64,000 bases of DNA. Source: Strongyloides papillosus. Taxonomy: Eukaryota > Nematoda > Chromadorea > Rhabditida > Strongyloididae. The notes under the pieces are model-generated. The model did no database searches, was not told where the DNA came from, and saw only the letters and a list, made by a program, of their open reading frames with translations. Made by a program: the position numbers and the translations under genes. The stretch is taken from assembly GCA_005656395.1 (NCBI GenBank), contig SRSI01000010.1, forward strand, positions 1,426,001-1,490,000. Direction: 5' to 3'. This document shows positions 26,043-37,536 of the stretch, piece by piece; positions within the stretch are counted from its first letter, which is position 1, and each line of letters starts with the position of its first letter.

Positions 26043-26549
26043 ATGTCTAATGATTATATTTCATGGGAGGAATACTTTATGACAACTGCTTTTATTGCGG
26101 CGAAACGTAGTAAGGATCCAGAAACACAAGTTGGAGCTGTAATTGTTGGGAAAAATTTTAAAATAGTCGGGATAGGATATAATGGAATGCCAAGAGGTTG
26201 TGATGATGACAAAATGCCTTGGGGAAAAGAAAATTCGGATCCTTTAAAGAATAAGACAATGTATGTTGTCCACGCAGAGATGAACGCAATTGCAAACAAG
26301 AATTGTGAATCTGTTGAAGGATTTACAATGTATACTACTCTATTTCCATGTAACAATTGTGCACAAATGATAATACAGCACGGTATTAAAGAAATTGTTT
26401 ACTTCAAAGATCGTCCTGAAAAAGACTCCATGAAAGCTTCGAGACTAATGTTCAACATGTGTAATGTCAAACTTCGTGAATGGAAAAGACCAAATAAAAA
26501 ATTAACGATAAACTATACTACAGGAAAGTGTCTTCTTGAAGATCTATGA
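26043..26549 (+). CDS. Deoxycytidylate (dCMP) deaminase
   Basis: Converts dCMP to dUMP, feeding thymidylate synthesis. Single exon, 168 residues, typical length. The zinc-binding HAE motif is at residues 77-79 (VVHAEMNAI), and the paired cysteines are Cys103 and Cys106 in FPCNNC. The conserved N-terminal SWEEYFM-x-TA and DPETQVGAVIV blocks and the GYNGMPRGC substrate loop are all present, so the enzyme should be active and carry the usual allosteric (dCTP/dTTP) fold. A TTTTCATAG acceptor 20 nt before the ATG suggests trans-splicing. The next gene starts 248 nt downstream on the same strand. Confidence 0.95.
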   Translation: MSNDYISWEEYFMTTAFIAAKRSKDPETQVGAVIVGKNFKIVGIGYNGMPRGCDDDKMPWGKENSDPLKNKTMYVVHAEMNAIANKNCESVEGFTMYTTLFPCNNCAQMIIQHGIKEIVYFKDRPEKDSMKASRLMFNMCNVKLREWKRPNKKLTINYTTGKCLLEDL

Positions 26550-26797
26550 TAAATGGTGAATTGTTACTTTTAAGTAATAAATATGATATAAAAATAATTT
26601 TGTCATTCGTGGTTTCTTGATTTTTATATTTATTCTGGTACCATAATTAAATTTTTAATAATTCTCGTTTCATTCATCTAGAATATAAATTACAGGATAG
26701 AAGTTTTAAATTAATACTTCTGTTTTGATAGTTGTGGAGAATTGTCACTCATAGTTAATATTATATTAGTTAACTTTTTATAGTAATAATTATTTAT

Positions 26798-27429
26798 ATG
26801 ACAATCCAGGAGGTTTCTAAAAATGTGCCAAAAATTGTTGGAACATTTCTTGTAAATAAACCATTTGTAGTTGCACCTTCATTTGAACTTCAGCGATTTA
26901 TTGGAAATCTTTTCTCTCAATCTCTTTACCAAATAAACGTTGAAAAGAATTTTTCGAAAGAAGGATTAATCAAAGGTGCAAATAAGGTAATTAAATGGTG
27001 AACTAATGTAAAATTTGAAATTTATAGGCAATTATTTCATCAGCGTATTGTATTAAAAATCAGAAGTGGGATGCTTTTTCAAATGTCGCTACAAACGAAT
27101 TAGTTATTAATTTAAGTGAAGAAATGAATAAAAAATGCAATGAAGAAAGGCAAATGCTAGAAAAACTTCTAGATATTGCAAGTTTTGAAGAAAATATTAA
27201 AAAAACAATCATCTTTTCTACATTATTCACAGGCGATAAAATTTTTAACAGGAAAGAAAAATCAAAGGTGGATTTTCATGCAGCGTTTGTATCATATATA
27301 AAAAATCCAGATGATCCAAGAAATAATTATTATTGTAATATTGGTGTCTCTAGGAGAGTTTATCCATTAGGCAAATGGAAAATTACAGGAGTTAATTTTT
27401 TCGATGATAAATTTGCTACACAATTTTAG
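26798..27429 (+). CDS. Small orphan protein, two exons
   Basis: Exons 26798-26986 and 27028-27429 joined in phase 0 by a 41-nt intron (GTAATT...TTATAG); 196 residues. I do not recognise the family. The first half is mixed hydrophobic (IVGTFLVNKPFVVAPSF), then a helix rich in Glu/Lys (EERQMLEKLLDIASFEENIKK). The C-terminal half looks like a compact sheet (FHAAFVSYIKNPDDPRNNYY, GKWKITGVNFFDD). That ending is loosely like Tim44/NTF2-type domains, which is only a hint. No signal peptide or membrane helix. A TTTTATAG acceptor 15 nt before the ATG and close spacing to dCMP deaminase point to an operon. The clean splice and matching frame argue that it is real. Confidence 0.6.
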
Positions 27430-27596
27430 TTGTTATTTATTCATAGTTGTTTGAAATATTTTTTAGTATAAATAATTATATGAATTATTGGAATTTTTAT
27501 TTTTGTCATTAAATTAATTAACATTTAATTTTAGCAAGTCATCATTTTAAGTTTTCTTTTATAACTAAAGAATAAATCCGTTATTTAATAAAAAAA

Positions 27597-29538
27597 TTAT
27601 TGTCTTTTCCAAATTTGGATACCATCTATATAAATTTCATCTGGGGAGAGACTTTCATTGTTGTTACTAAAACTCTTTACAATATTTGTCATGTTGACCG
27701 TTATCCTATTTCCTTTATTATCATTAAGTACAACTTTCATTTCACTGGAAAAATTTTCTGTAGTACATTTTAATTCATTTGATTTATTTTCTGTATTGTG
27801 CTTATAAATTTTCGATTGTTTTTCTAAAGAACTTTTTGAACTACATGGAACAAAGCTATCAGTTATAATATCATCAGATTCATTAGCAACAGCAGTATCA
27901 AATGTCATATTTGAGGTTTTACCTGTTGAATGTGATAAATCACCTATTCCACCATTCGAAGCTGTCGAAAAAGTGCTTTGAATAGATTTTATACTAACTA
28001 ATTTTGAATTTGTTGATGAAATTTTTCTATTTTCAAATGGAGAAAGAGATTGAGCAGTCTTAACAATTAAATCATTAGATGAATTATTTGTTTCACATTT
28101 TTTGTTCTCCTTGATAGTATTGATGTTTTGTTGCATATCATAAAATCTTGCAATTTTGGGTGATTTTATTTGTACTATATTTTCTTTGTTATCTTGATTA
28201 ATATTTAAAGAGTCATTTTTAATCGTATGGTTTTTCAAAGGTACCAACATTGTATTTGTTTTATGAAATGAATTATTTGTAGGGAAATTAAAATTATTTT
28301 TATCTGTAGTTACTTTACACGTGTATGGGATCATTGAAAGATCGTCATTAAATTGTGGATTATCAATACCACTATCATTATCAATATTTCTATTGCGATT
28401 TCTAACTGGTGCTACAGTATAAATATTTCCATATAGTTGATTATTATTTTCATTTAATGGAGATGGATTTTGAATGTTTATAAATTGATTAGCTTTTGAA
28501 GACTTCGGTGTTTTTGGAATTTCAAATTTTGTGTCCATTTTAACAACAGAAATGTACTGATTTCCTTCTTTGGTTCCAGTATTGCTTTTCTCAATAATAA
28601 TATTTTTCTTCCGATTTTTACTTTTTTTTGACCGTTTAGATGAAGAACAATCAGTACATTTTTTACATTTCCCTCTACATCCATCTACAAATGCCTTATT
28701 TGTATCCTTATTACCTATCATAAAAACGGATTTTTCGTGTTTACTTTTTAAAATTTCTAAAGCAGTTTGTGTAGATCCAGAGCTTAAACATTGTTTAGTT
28801 GAGGGCACCAACATACTATTGCAATTTGGAGTAACACAATGAGAATTTTGCTTCTGCGACTTTTTCTTTCTTGATAATTTGGAAATTGAAGTATCTTTAT
28901 ATCCATCAGGATTAAATTTATTACTTTTCTTAGATGTATTAACAGATTTTATTGATGAAGAGTTCGTCAAATCTGTATTTGATATTGGTACAATTACTGT
29001 CTTCTTTTTCCCTTTTGGTGTTCCTAGATTCAAATTTTCAAATGATTGTGTCTTGTTTACAGGAGTATGATGAATATTATTTGATAAATTTGTATCGAAA
29101 TTTTGAATATTTTCATCTTGTATTTCTTTGGTGCTTTCATTTTTAAAATTATCTATTGGAGCAAGGTAAACAGATACGGGTTTCCTTGTTGATTTAACAT
29201 TAACACTAGACTTTTTGATTATATCAGATATTTCAGTTTTTTTAACGTTTTCAGTTATTTTCTTATCTTTTTTAGACGATTCATCAGCAACTATTTTATC
29301 TGCAAGTTTCAAAATAATTCCCTCAACAGTTTCAAATGCTTTTGTTGTCTAAAATAGATTATACAAATCATCTAATAAAAAAACGTACACTCGTTTTTGA
29401 AGAAGCTGTAACTGGAACATTTGTAGTTGGAACAATCACATTTTTTCCTTCCGAAATTGGTTTGATATCGTGGGGAAGTTGCTTACAAGATAATAATTTT
29501 TTATCTTCCTCTTTATTGTTATCCTTTTCAGGCACCAT
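27597..29538 (-). CDS. Large low-complexity orphan with a PY-x-C-x-VTT motif
   Basis: Exons 29538-29389 and 29348-27597 (40-nt intron, phase 0); 633 residues, very rich in Asn, Ser, Lys and Thr, so largely disordered. Visible points are an amphipathic helix right after the splice (AFETVEGIILKLADKIV), two similar MLVP motifs (SMLVPSTK and TMLVPLKN), and a Cys/basic patch (GKCKKCTDCSSSKRSKKSKNRKK region) that could bind metal or nucleic acid. A DDLSMIPYTCKVTT segment near residue 390 resembles a segment of the Axin encoded 8 kb away. A short ordered end (NRITVNMTNIV, IYIDGIQIW) closes the protein. No known domain, signal peptide or membrane helix. Function unknown. Confidence 0.65.
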
Positions 29539-30173
29539 TATAATTAACAAAATTTATTATATGGACCAGTGACAACCTATATAAGTATCATTATTTTGAA
29601 TATAAAAAATGAAAATTTCAAATCTAAAAAATTATTTTAGAATAAACAAATAAAAATGCTTAATTTAAAAACACTTTTTCCGTTTAATGATGAAAAATTG
29701 AATATTTTAGAGATTGTTTAATTACCATATAATGTAAATCTTTCATAACTTAATATGGCTTCTATAAATAATAAATTTTCAAGATGGTTATAAAAATACA
29801 AGATTGCAATAGTGGTTCAAAAAGTAAAATATTTCATCTCGAAGTAACTCAACAAACGGCTTAAATAAACAAAGTTGAAGTTGATAATAAAAAAAAATTG
29901 TATAAAATAGGGGTATCAAGAATTTTTGAGATCGTTGTTTTACATTTGATTTTATTAACTTCTATCATATTAATGACGAAGAGAAGCGAGAACTTGCTCA
30001 TTATTAAAGCTTGTTGATATAAAATAATTTTTTCTAAATATTGCTATTATATCATATTCTTTCTTATTATTACTAAAACTTGAATTTTCATCTAAAAGAT
30101 TTCTTTGGTACGTCATATTTGTTAGTATGATTACTACCGATTTTTTTCTTTGTTATTTTCATTCCCTTTCTCA

Positions 30174-31054
30174 TTAGCCACTTGGACCAATTCCTCCAGA
30201 ATTTTTATTATAAAATAGAGTGTTATTTAAATCAAATTTAGATGTTGTTGGAACTTTTAAAGTAGATAAACCAAACTCTGCTATACGAGAATTAAAAATT
30301 TTATTTGGAAGTTTGTTAGAGGTAAACTAATATGGAAATACTTCAAAACCCACTGGATTTCTATAATTACTAGTGTTTTTCCTAAAAGAACCAACGAATA
30401 TAACTATATTTTCGGTTGAAGCAGTCAACTTACATTCAAAAGCGTTATTCAAATATGTAAGTTCATACCTTATCATATTTAATTAATGTTTTTGTTATAA
30501 ATCCCTTCTTATAATGCTAGCTTTTCTTCAATCAGCCATTTCCGCTTTTCTCTTGATCTATTTAACAAAGAATTAATTTTTGAATTTCTTTTACTACCAT
30601 ATAAAGTAGAGCTACAGCATTGACAGTACCGTCACTATTTAAATATTTGCCCAAAACATCTGTACCATTTGAGATGTTATTACTTGAAATTTTTTTATAG
30701 AAATCACATAATTTCAATCTATCTTTCATTTTAGACTATTTTTTAAATGCTACTATAATTGTTAGTAACAAGGGCCAGGATTTTGATTTACTTGTTTTTA
30801 ATTTCCAACTCTACATTTTTAATATTTACAAGCGTATACTTCTCTTTTACATATGATAAACAACGGGTCAAATCTAATCTTAAAGATTTGATACGGTTTT
30901 GAAGTTTTTGAATATGTAATAATGAATTTATTTCAGTTGAGGTATTGAATTGATACATGGAGTCTTGTGACAAATTTCTAAAAATATAAGAAAAAATTAG
31001 ATAGTTCAGAAAAATAACATTTTTTACGAGAATTTGGACAATTCTCCGAACATT
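30174..31054 (-). pseudogene. Coding-like stretch with lesions, possible decayed gene
   Basis: On the minus strand, exons 31054-31029, 30977-30792 and 30718-30562 can be joined into a 122-residue product with a Leu/Arg/Lys coiled-coil (LQNRIKSLRLDLTRCLSYVKEKY). More protein-like sequence follows in other frames: a SREKRKWLIEEKLAL helix, then a frame from ATG at 30476. That frame meets an in-frame TAG at 30327-30329 and then continues for about 50 codons to a stop at 30174. Shifted frames and the internal stop suggest a dying gene, but a small intact gene followed by noise, or unrecognised introns, could give the same picture. No family recognised. Confidence 0.35.
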
Positions 31055-32164
31055 AAGCAATCTTTAAAAATTCATCATATTTTTCGTTTCTTTAACCAAT
31101 TTTGAAATACACATTGAGTGAAAAACATATCCACACAGTAAAACACATATATTAGCTTCAATTAAATCTGATGTACACATTAAATATTGTGGAGCTAATG
31201 TCATATTGATCATATGCTAGATGACTATACAATGAAAATGTTACTTCAAATTCATTTTAAAATTGAAAAATTCTGTACAGAAAATGTTTCAAAGGCAATA
31301 TCTACTTAATGAAAAAAATGTCTTTAATTATTTTTCACTAAATGAATTTGGTGAAGTAGATTACAAAGATATTCCCTTTGTTGTCATATTTATTATGATT
31401 ATGTTAATATAACTAATATACTTTAAAGATATTGAATATTATCTAATGTTTCGTTTCTAAAAATTAATTTATATACTTGATCGTAATTTAGAAAATATAT
31501 GCAATGTAAAGATTAATTTTTTTATAATTTATCTAGAAATAACTAGAAATATATTTTTCTCAATGAATTTAATGTTTTCAATACAGTTAACTTGAAGTTC
31601 TATGTATAATTTAATTTAGTAATTTGTATTTTACTGAAAAAAGTCATTACAAAGGAAGACTACAGTACAATTAATTTTTTTGCCTTGTCAAAATCTCACT
31701 CACTTTAATGGTAATTTATTAATGTTGGATTTTTTATATGTTTAATAATACCATTGATATTTTTTTAAATAAAATAGGTATTGTGAATAAAAGTGTACTA
31801 GTTCAATTTTTTCGGTAATTTTATGATTCTTTAATTTATTTCAATTAAAATATTTGTAATTTTCATCACATTTGCAATAAATAGTCGTCCTCCAAGTTGC
31901 TTTTCATTTTACCAAAAGTACATTTTAAACATCTTAAAGTTTTTTTCTAAATTAATTTTTAAGCTTAAACAGCTACCGACGACTATCAAAAATAATCTCT
32001 AATAATTTAATAAAAAAAGACTTATAAAAGTGTTAGATTAATTTCTACACTACTGTAAAATATAAATTGAAAAAAGTTGCTACAGGATAATTTGTGGAGA
32101 AAAGACATTTTTCATTTTCCTAAATTTATTATTTTTTGTTTGTACATTTCAGTATTTCTATATA
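31055..32164. other. Intergenic region upstream of GPN1
   Basis: AT-rich, no supported coding sequence. A TTTTCAATTT-rich stretch and a TACATTTCAG acceptor about 12 nt before the GPN1 ATG are the only signals seen. Confidence 0.5.
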
Positions 32165-33037
32165 ATGAGTGGTGAATTAGAAAAGCAAGAATCTACTACT
32201 TTTGTACCAGAAAGCCCATCTGAAAATAGCGCTCCTGTTATTATAACATTGGGAATGGCAGGTTCTGGGAAGACAACTTTTGTAAAAAGATTAACATCAT
32301 ATCTTCATGAGAGAAAAACTCCTCCATATCTTATAAATTTAGATCCAGCTACTGTTAATGTTCCATTTCCAGCTAACATTGATATAAGAGATACAGTAAA
32401 GTATAAGGAAGTAATGAAACAGTTTAATCTTGGTCCTAATGGTGCTATAATGACATCCTTAAGTTTAATTTGTACTCAATTTGACAAAATAATGAATATT
32501 TTAAAGGAGCGTTCCAATATAGTTGATCATATAATTATCGACACACCAGGTCAAATTGAAGCCTTTACTTGGTCTGCTTCTGGTTCAATTATTACAGACT
32601 CTCTTGCTTCGTCACATCCAACTATGATTGCTTATATTGTTGATTCTGGAAGGGCAACGAATCCAACAACTTTCATGTCTAACATGTTATATGCTTGTTC
32701 CATTCTTTATCGCACCAAGTTACCGTTTTTTATTGTTTTTAACAAAGCAGATATTGTAAAACCAACCTATGCTTTAGAGTGGATGAAAGATTTTGAATCA
32801 TTTCATAGTTCTTTAGAAGAAGGAAAAGGTTCTTATATGACTGATTTAACTAGGTCATTGTCACTGGTTTTGGATTCTTTCTATGAAAACATTAACGCTG
32901 TGTGTGTATCTTCGAAAACTGGTGAAGGAATGGAAAAAGTGTTGGAATATATTGATAAATGTAAAGTAGAGTATTTTGAGACATATCGTCCAATGTATGA
33001 AGAAAGAATGAAGGAACAAAAAGAAAAGGAGAAATAA
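32165..33037 (+). CDS. GPN-loop GTPase 1 (GPN1/XAB1)
   Basis: GTPase that, with GPN3, helps assemble and import RNA polymerase II. Single exon, 290 residues. The P-loop is GMAGSGKTT near residue 30. The LDPATVNVPF and DIRD segments are family-specific, and the defining Gly-Pro-Asn insertion is in FNLGPNGAIMTS. The G3 motif is DTPGQIE, the specificity motif NKADI, and the SSKTGEGM loop follows. The C-terminal tail is short compared with the vertebrate protein (about 374 residues), lacking most of the acidic extension and ending in a Lys/Glu run. A TTTCAG acceptor lies just before the start. Confidence 0.95.
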   Translation: MSGELEKQESTTFVPESPSENSAPVIITLGMAGSGKTTFVKRLTSYLHERKTPPYLINLDPATVNVPFPANIDIRDTVKYKEVMKQFNLGPNGAIMTSLSLICTQFDKIMNILKERSNIVDHIIIDTPGQIEAFTWSASGSIITDSLASSHPTMIAYIVDSGRATNPTTFMSNMLYACSILYRTKLPFFIVFNKADIVKPTYALEWMKDFESFHSSLEEGKGSYMTDLTRSLSLVLDSFYENINAVCVSSKTGEGMEKVLEYIDKCKVEYFETYRPMYEERMKEQKEKEK

Positions 33038-33505
33038 CTTTAAACATATATGAAATTCTAATACACACTTACTATTGTATTTATTAAAACTTTTCCCGAC
33101 TGCTTTTATCTGTTTGGATACTTTTTAAAAAAATTTACTTATTGTATTTTTGTTCATATTCATAATAAATGTTTTTTACTAGTTGAATATTTAAGTTTTA
33201 TTGATATTTCAATGAGTGCTTATTTTTTTACAGATAATTATGCATTTTTCTTATTTCTATGATTATTATAATTATTTTAAGAATTTTTTAAGCTGTTATT
33301 TTTCTTCCTATTATAGGTTTTATACAATTGTTTTATTATATTTGATTAAATGGTATGACAAAAACTATGTATAAGATGTAGCAAAATTATATTATACTTT
33401 AAAAATTTAATTTCCACTATAAATATTGTTCGTTTACTAAGAAATATTACAATTATATTATATATATATAAAAATAAAGTTGGTTTGATTCATATTAAGT
33501 ATATT
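33038..33505. other. Convergent 3' region of GPN1 and the fasciclin gene
   Basis: T-rich, no gene. AATAAA-like signals occur in both directions, including one near 33472. Confidence 0.5.
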
Positions 33506-35684
33506 TTATGAGACTCCTAGCGATGTTATGATAATTGTGATATTCGTTAATGTATAAATCCATAACCTTGTTCTGGGTAAAATTAAAGATAAAAATAAAG
33601 ATGCTAACACATAAAATTCCATATGGAAACTTAAAAAGGTATCTACTCCGGCTCTTAGATCTTGCTCATAAATTAAAACATCTGAGATAACATGAATATA
33701 ACCGTTGATTCCACATATTTCAGAACCTTCAATTATTCTAGCAACACGATTTCCTCGAGGCCAGTAAAGTTCGAAAAATCTACCACGTCTTCGAATAACA
33801 ACTTTTTCATCATTCATCATAACATATGTTCTTTCTCTTAAATCTGTATACATTAAAGCGATACCTTGAATTATGTGTCGCTTGTAAACATATTGGAGTG
33901 CAAGCCAATGTCTTCCATCTAACATATGTGCTCGTAATGCAGGTGAAACTTTCTCCCATGCTTCATCTGAAGGTATGAAAAATGTGACATTTTGTTCAGG
34001 TGTTAATACTTGCCAAGGATCAAGAGAAAATCGTAATTGCAAATTTTCTAAATGTGAATAACTTGTTTGCAATCTTGTTTCGTTTCTTAAAATTTCATAT
34101 AAACTTTGTGATGGCACACCAAGTACTGTATCAATATAGTGTATAATTCCATTTGTTGATGCTACATTTTCCATAAGTATAGCTGCTTTAATTCCACCAC
34201 CAATTACATAATATGCTAAAATTTATATTTTTAAATATATATATATTTTTTAAACTCACTGATATTATTTTTTGGCCATTCTCCTTTAATAAAATAAAGT
34301 TGTCGCATGTTATCAACTGAATTAACGATGGTATCATTTGTCATTTCATCAGTCGTTAATTCTTTTGCCGGTACTATATGAAGTTTAAGAACTTGTTCTA
34401 ACCAAATTCTATCTCTTAGTAAACGTCTTTCGATAGATTCAGGGATTCTTTCAAATGCTTCATTATATGGTGCAAAAAATGTTACCAATCCACCGGAAGC
34501 AGAAAAATAATTTCTTATAATCATTCCTATTGTATTTATGTAACGCATTAATGTAGTGCATCGATAATTATCACCAAGATGCTGATCTATTGTGTTTGTT
34601 ACAACAGCCAAAACTGAGTCAATGATGTGTGCAACGCCATTTTGAAGAGGAATATTAGGAACAAGTACTTTTGCCCATACAGCACCTCTTCGAAACTGAC
34701 TATAACGTTCATAAACTTCTGAAACGGCATATACTAAAATATATACAATAAAAATTATATTTATTATCAAAACTTACAATCCCATTTTCCAGTTCTTCTA
34801 TCAGTAATATTTCTCATTGTTAATTTTAACTTAAAATTATCTTCAATAATATTAGAAGAAAAATGTACAGATGGATAATAATGTATACCACCATCATATA
34901 ACCAAGAATAAGAAAATAAAACTCTATTTGTACCAGTAACATGAGCAAGTAAAACTTCTCTATCAATCCGATTTCTATCAACAACTTTAGCAAAAGCTTT
35001 ATTTGATGGTAAAAAATATGTATGGAAAGCATTCCAAGCGCTTCCACCATAAATAACTAATGCAATATCAGGAACTCTATTAAGAATATCCCTTAATTCA
35101 GTTAAATCTCTATTATTATATTCTCTATCATTAAATAAGGTATCATCAACATCTCTTACAAATGAGAGAGCTGTTCCAGGATATGGTCTTTCTCCCATTG
35201 GTGTACAAACCTTATAAAGATATTGCTCACCACTGATAATCCCCCATTGACCAGCTTCATGATTACAAATTCTACCTGCATTCGCAAAATATGAAAAATT
35301 TCCTGGATTATTTTCAAATTGAGTTATATAGATATATCCACTATTTATTGTTGACCTAACTAATGTTTGTTTATCCCATTTTTTTCCTTCGGAAATTTCA
35401 ATTACTTGATTATCAACGAAATGACTTAAAACCTCTTTTTGCCTCATACCCCTTAGAACAGGATTGTATAAAAATACATCGTTTACAGGTGCAAATACTG
35501 TAATTCGCGCATTACTATCTTCCATATAAGCTTTTGCTACTGTATAGTATGAACAAAGATCTCTAAATTGTTGCATATCTTCCATGCGTTCTGTTTCACT
35601 CCATAAATTTCCGTCACATTTTAATATCAACAAATAAATAATAAAAATGATTGATAAATAAAATGTATATATCCTTATTATCAT
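33506..35684 (-). CDS. Fasciclin (FAS1) domain cell-surface protein
   Basis: Predicted extracellular adhesion or matrix protein. Exons 35684-34778, 34733-34260 and 34215-33506; 696 residues. The start was set at the ATG giving a hydrophobic signal peptide (IYTFYLSIIFIIYLLIL); an ATG 9 codons earlier is possible. About four FAS1 units can be counted from their hallmark phrases: TVFAPVNDVF, an FLPSNKAF-x-x-V, TFFAPYNEAFERIP and FFIPSDEAWEKV. Each is followed by a helix and an H-V or H-I strand, and the last ends with INGYIHVISDVLI. The C-terminus has a hydrophobic stretch (FYVLASLFLSLIL and beyond), consistent with a GPI signal or membrane anchor. FAS1 proteins usually mediate cell-matrix contact; the ligand is unknown. 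Confidence 0.85.
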
Positions 35685-37243
35685 TACAAAATTATCTTCT
35701 ATAATATACAAAATTCATAAAAATAGAAAAACTCAAATAGTATAAAATATTTTGAAATTAATTATATAAATAATATTTGATTTGTTAAAAAAATATATTT
35801 TTAAAAGATATTATTTCTGCAATAATTACAACTTTAACTTTGAAAAGTTAAATATATTTTATACAATAAAAAAATAGATGTTTATATAACACGCAAAGAG
35901 AAAAAGATACTACTTGAATAGTTCTATCAATAAATTCTAAAGAAAATTGTTAGATTAATATAAATTTAATTAAATTAAAATAAAAAGTTCTGTTAAATAT
36001 GATATATTAAATGTTAATATGATAAAATAAGTTGTTTTTTTATTTATCTTGTATAGGGACGATAAAAATTGTATATTAGAATTATTTCTTTGACTCATAA
36101 AACATATTACTTTATTTACATTAATGATAAGTGAATCAATGCAAAATATTTGGCCACAAATTGACAGGTAAATGAAACAAAGTATGACGAACGCGATGTT
36201 ATAATTTACATAGAAAGAATATATTATACATATATATATTTAGAGTTATATTGTAACTTAAGTATGCCGATTAAGGTACAAAATGATTTGACCTACCAGG
36301 GACCTGGTAGTAGGATAATATAAGTGGTCCATAATTGGCAAACCCAAAGAGATATAATAACAGATGGTAAAAAGGATTTGCTTCTCTATTCTTTTAATTG
36401 ATAAAACGTTATTTTTAAGATACCTGTTTAGATAGTTTGCTGATATATGATCTGATATACAATACAAATTGTTTAGTTTTGATTATAATCGTTATATAAT
36501 TCAATAAAATTCTCTTATTTGTATTTCTAACCAGTCGAAGGCCATGTTTTTGTCCTGCTTTTTTTAGCTTTTCATTTTATTTTACTTATAATTTTTTTTA
36601 TGAGAACTACCACCACTCTTTGATTCCTAACTTGGAATATTTATAATTAATATTTTGATATCGTGTTTCCTCCTAGTCTGAAATTGGATTTTCCTATGTT
36701 ATATAAACCGACTCATTTTATGAATGTGAAAAAAAGAGTTTCCCTTGCACAAAAGTATACTAAGAAAATAGACCAAAAAAGGTTTTTTTGAAAATAACAT
36801 AGTTCATTTTGGCAACAAAAAACTGGAACCTATTCAGCTTCTTTAAATAGAAAAGACACACCGTTTGACTATTTACTCTTAAAAATCTTTTAACTTTGAA
36901 AACAGTTATGAAGAAGACAGAAATTTTTTTCTTATTTTTTTTATTTTGGATAACAAATAAAACAGGATGCTTTTTTTAATTGTATTATGAAAGATTTCTA
37001 AAGTAATGTAATAAATATAATATTTGATGTAATTTTATATAATAAAGTTGATCTTAAGAAAATATTTAAATTTAGTGAATGAAGTTAACTCTCTCTTATG
37101 TTATATTGAAAATAATGCTTCTCTTAAGACGAATAATTTGTTATTGGAAGATTGCATACATCAAATACTTGTTCATTTTCCTACTTCAGATCTGTAGAGT
37201 AGAATTCATTATTGTAATTAAAATAATACATATATTTTCAGAA
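35685..37243. other. Divergent intergenic region
   Basis: Between the fasciclin gene and COX7C, which are transcribed apart. AT-rich without a supported gene. It contains a GC-rich 8-bp hairpin at 36293-36310 (separate entry). A TATTTTCAG acceptor lies 3 nt before the COX7C ATG. Confidence 0.5.
36293..36310. repeat. Perfect 8-bp GC-rich hairpin
   Basis: CTACCAGG, GA, CCTGGTAG. The arms are exact reverse complements with a 2-base centre, so as DNA it is nearly a continuous palindrome, suited to a dimeric binding protein. It is isolated, with no known match. Confidence 0.45.
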
Positions 37244-37536
37244 ATGGTTGCTTCAAAATTAGTAAGACCAATAATTAGTTCAATGCGTAAATGTCATCAC
37301 TCTGGTGCCGTTGCCAAGACTGGAGGACAAACACCACATTCTTTCATTCATGATGGTTACGCTGGTGCTGTATGTTTTAAAATTTTAAATAATCACAAGG
37401 TTACTATTTTTAGCGTTTTCCTTTCTTTGTCCACAACAAATGGTCATTAGCTGCAAAAATCACAATTTTCCTTGCTACCGGATTTTGGGCTCCATTTGCT
37501 GTAGTTGAATACCACTTACGTAAGGCAAATAAATAG
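37244..37536 (+). CDS. Cytochrome c oxidase subunit 7C
   Basis: Small nuclear-encoded subunit of respiratory complex IV in the inner mitochondrial membrane. Exons 37244-37369 and 37414-37536 joined in phase 0; 82 residues. The N-terminal 40 residues, with several Lys/Arg and no acid before the mature start, form the import sequence. The second exon gives the family pattern RFPFFVHNKWSLAAKI, one membrane helix (ITIFLATGFWAPFAVVEY) and a short basic end (LRKANK). A longer open frame upstream is in frame but starts before a TATTTTCAG acceptor and has no homology, so the ATG right after that acceptor was used. Confidence 0.88.

Noticed and set aside
36258..36467. 69-codon minus-strand frame
   Set aside because: No homology and no splice context; contains the hairpin at 36293.
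37079..37243. In-frame upstream extension of COX7C
   Set aside because: Hydrophobic, unconserved, and cut off by a TATTTTCAG acceptor right before the chosen ATG.
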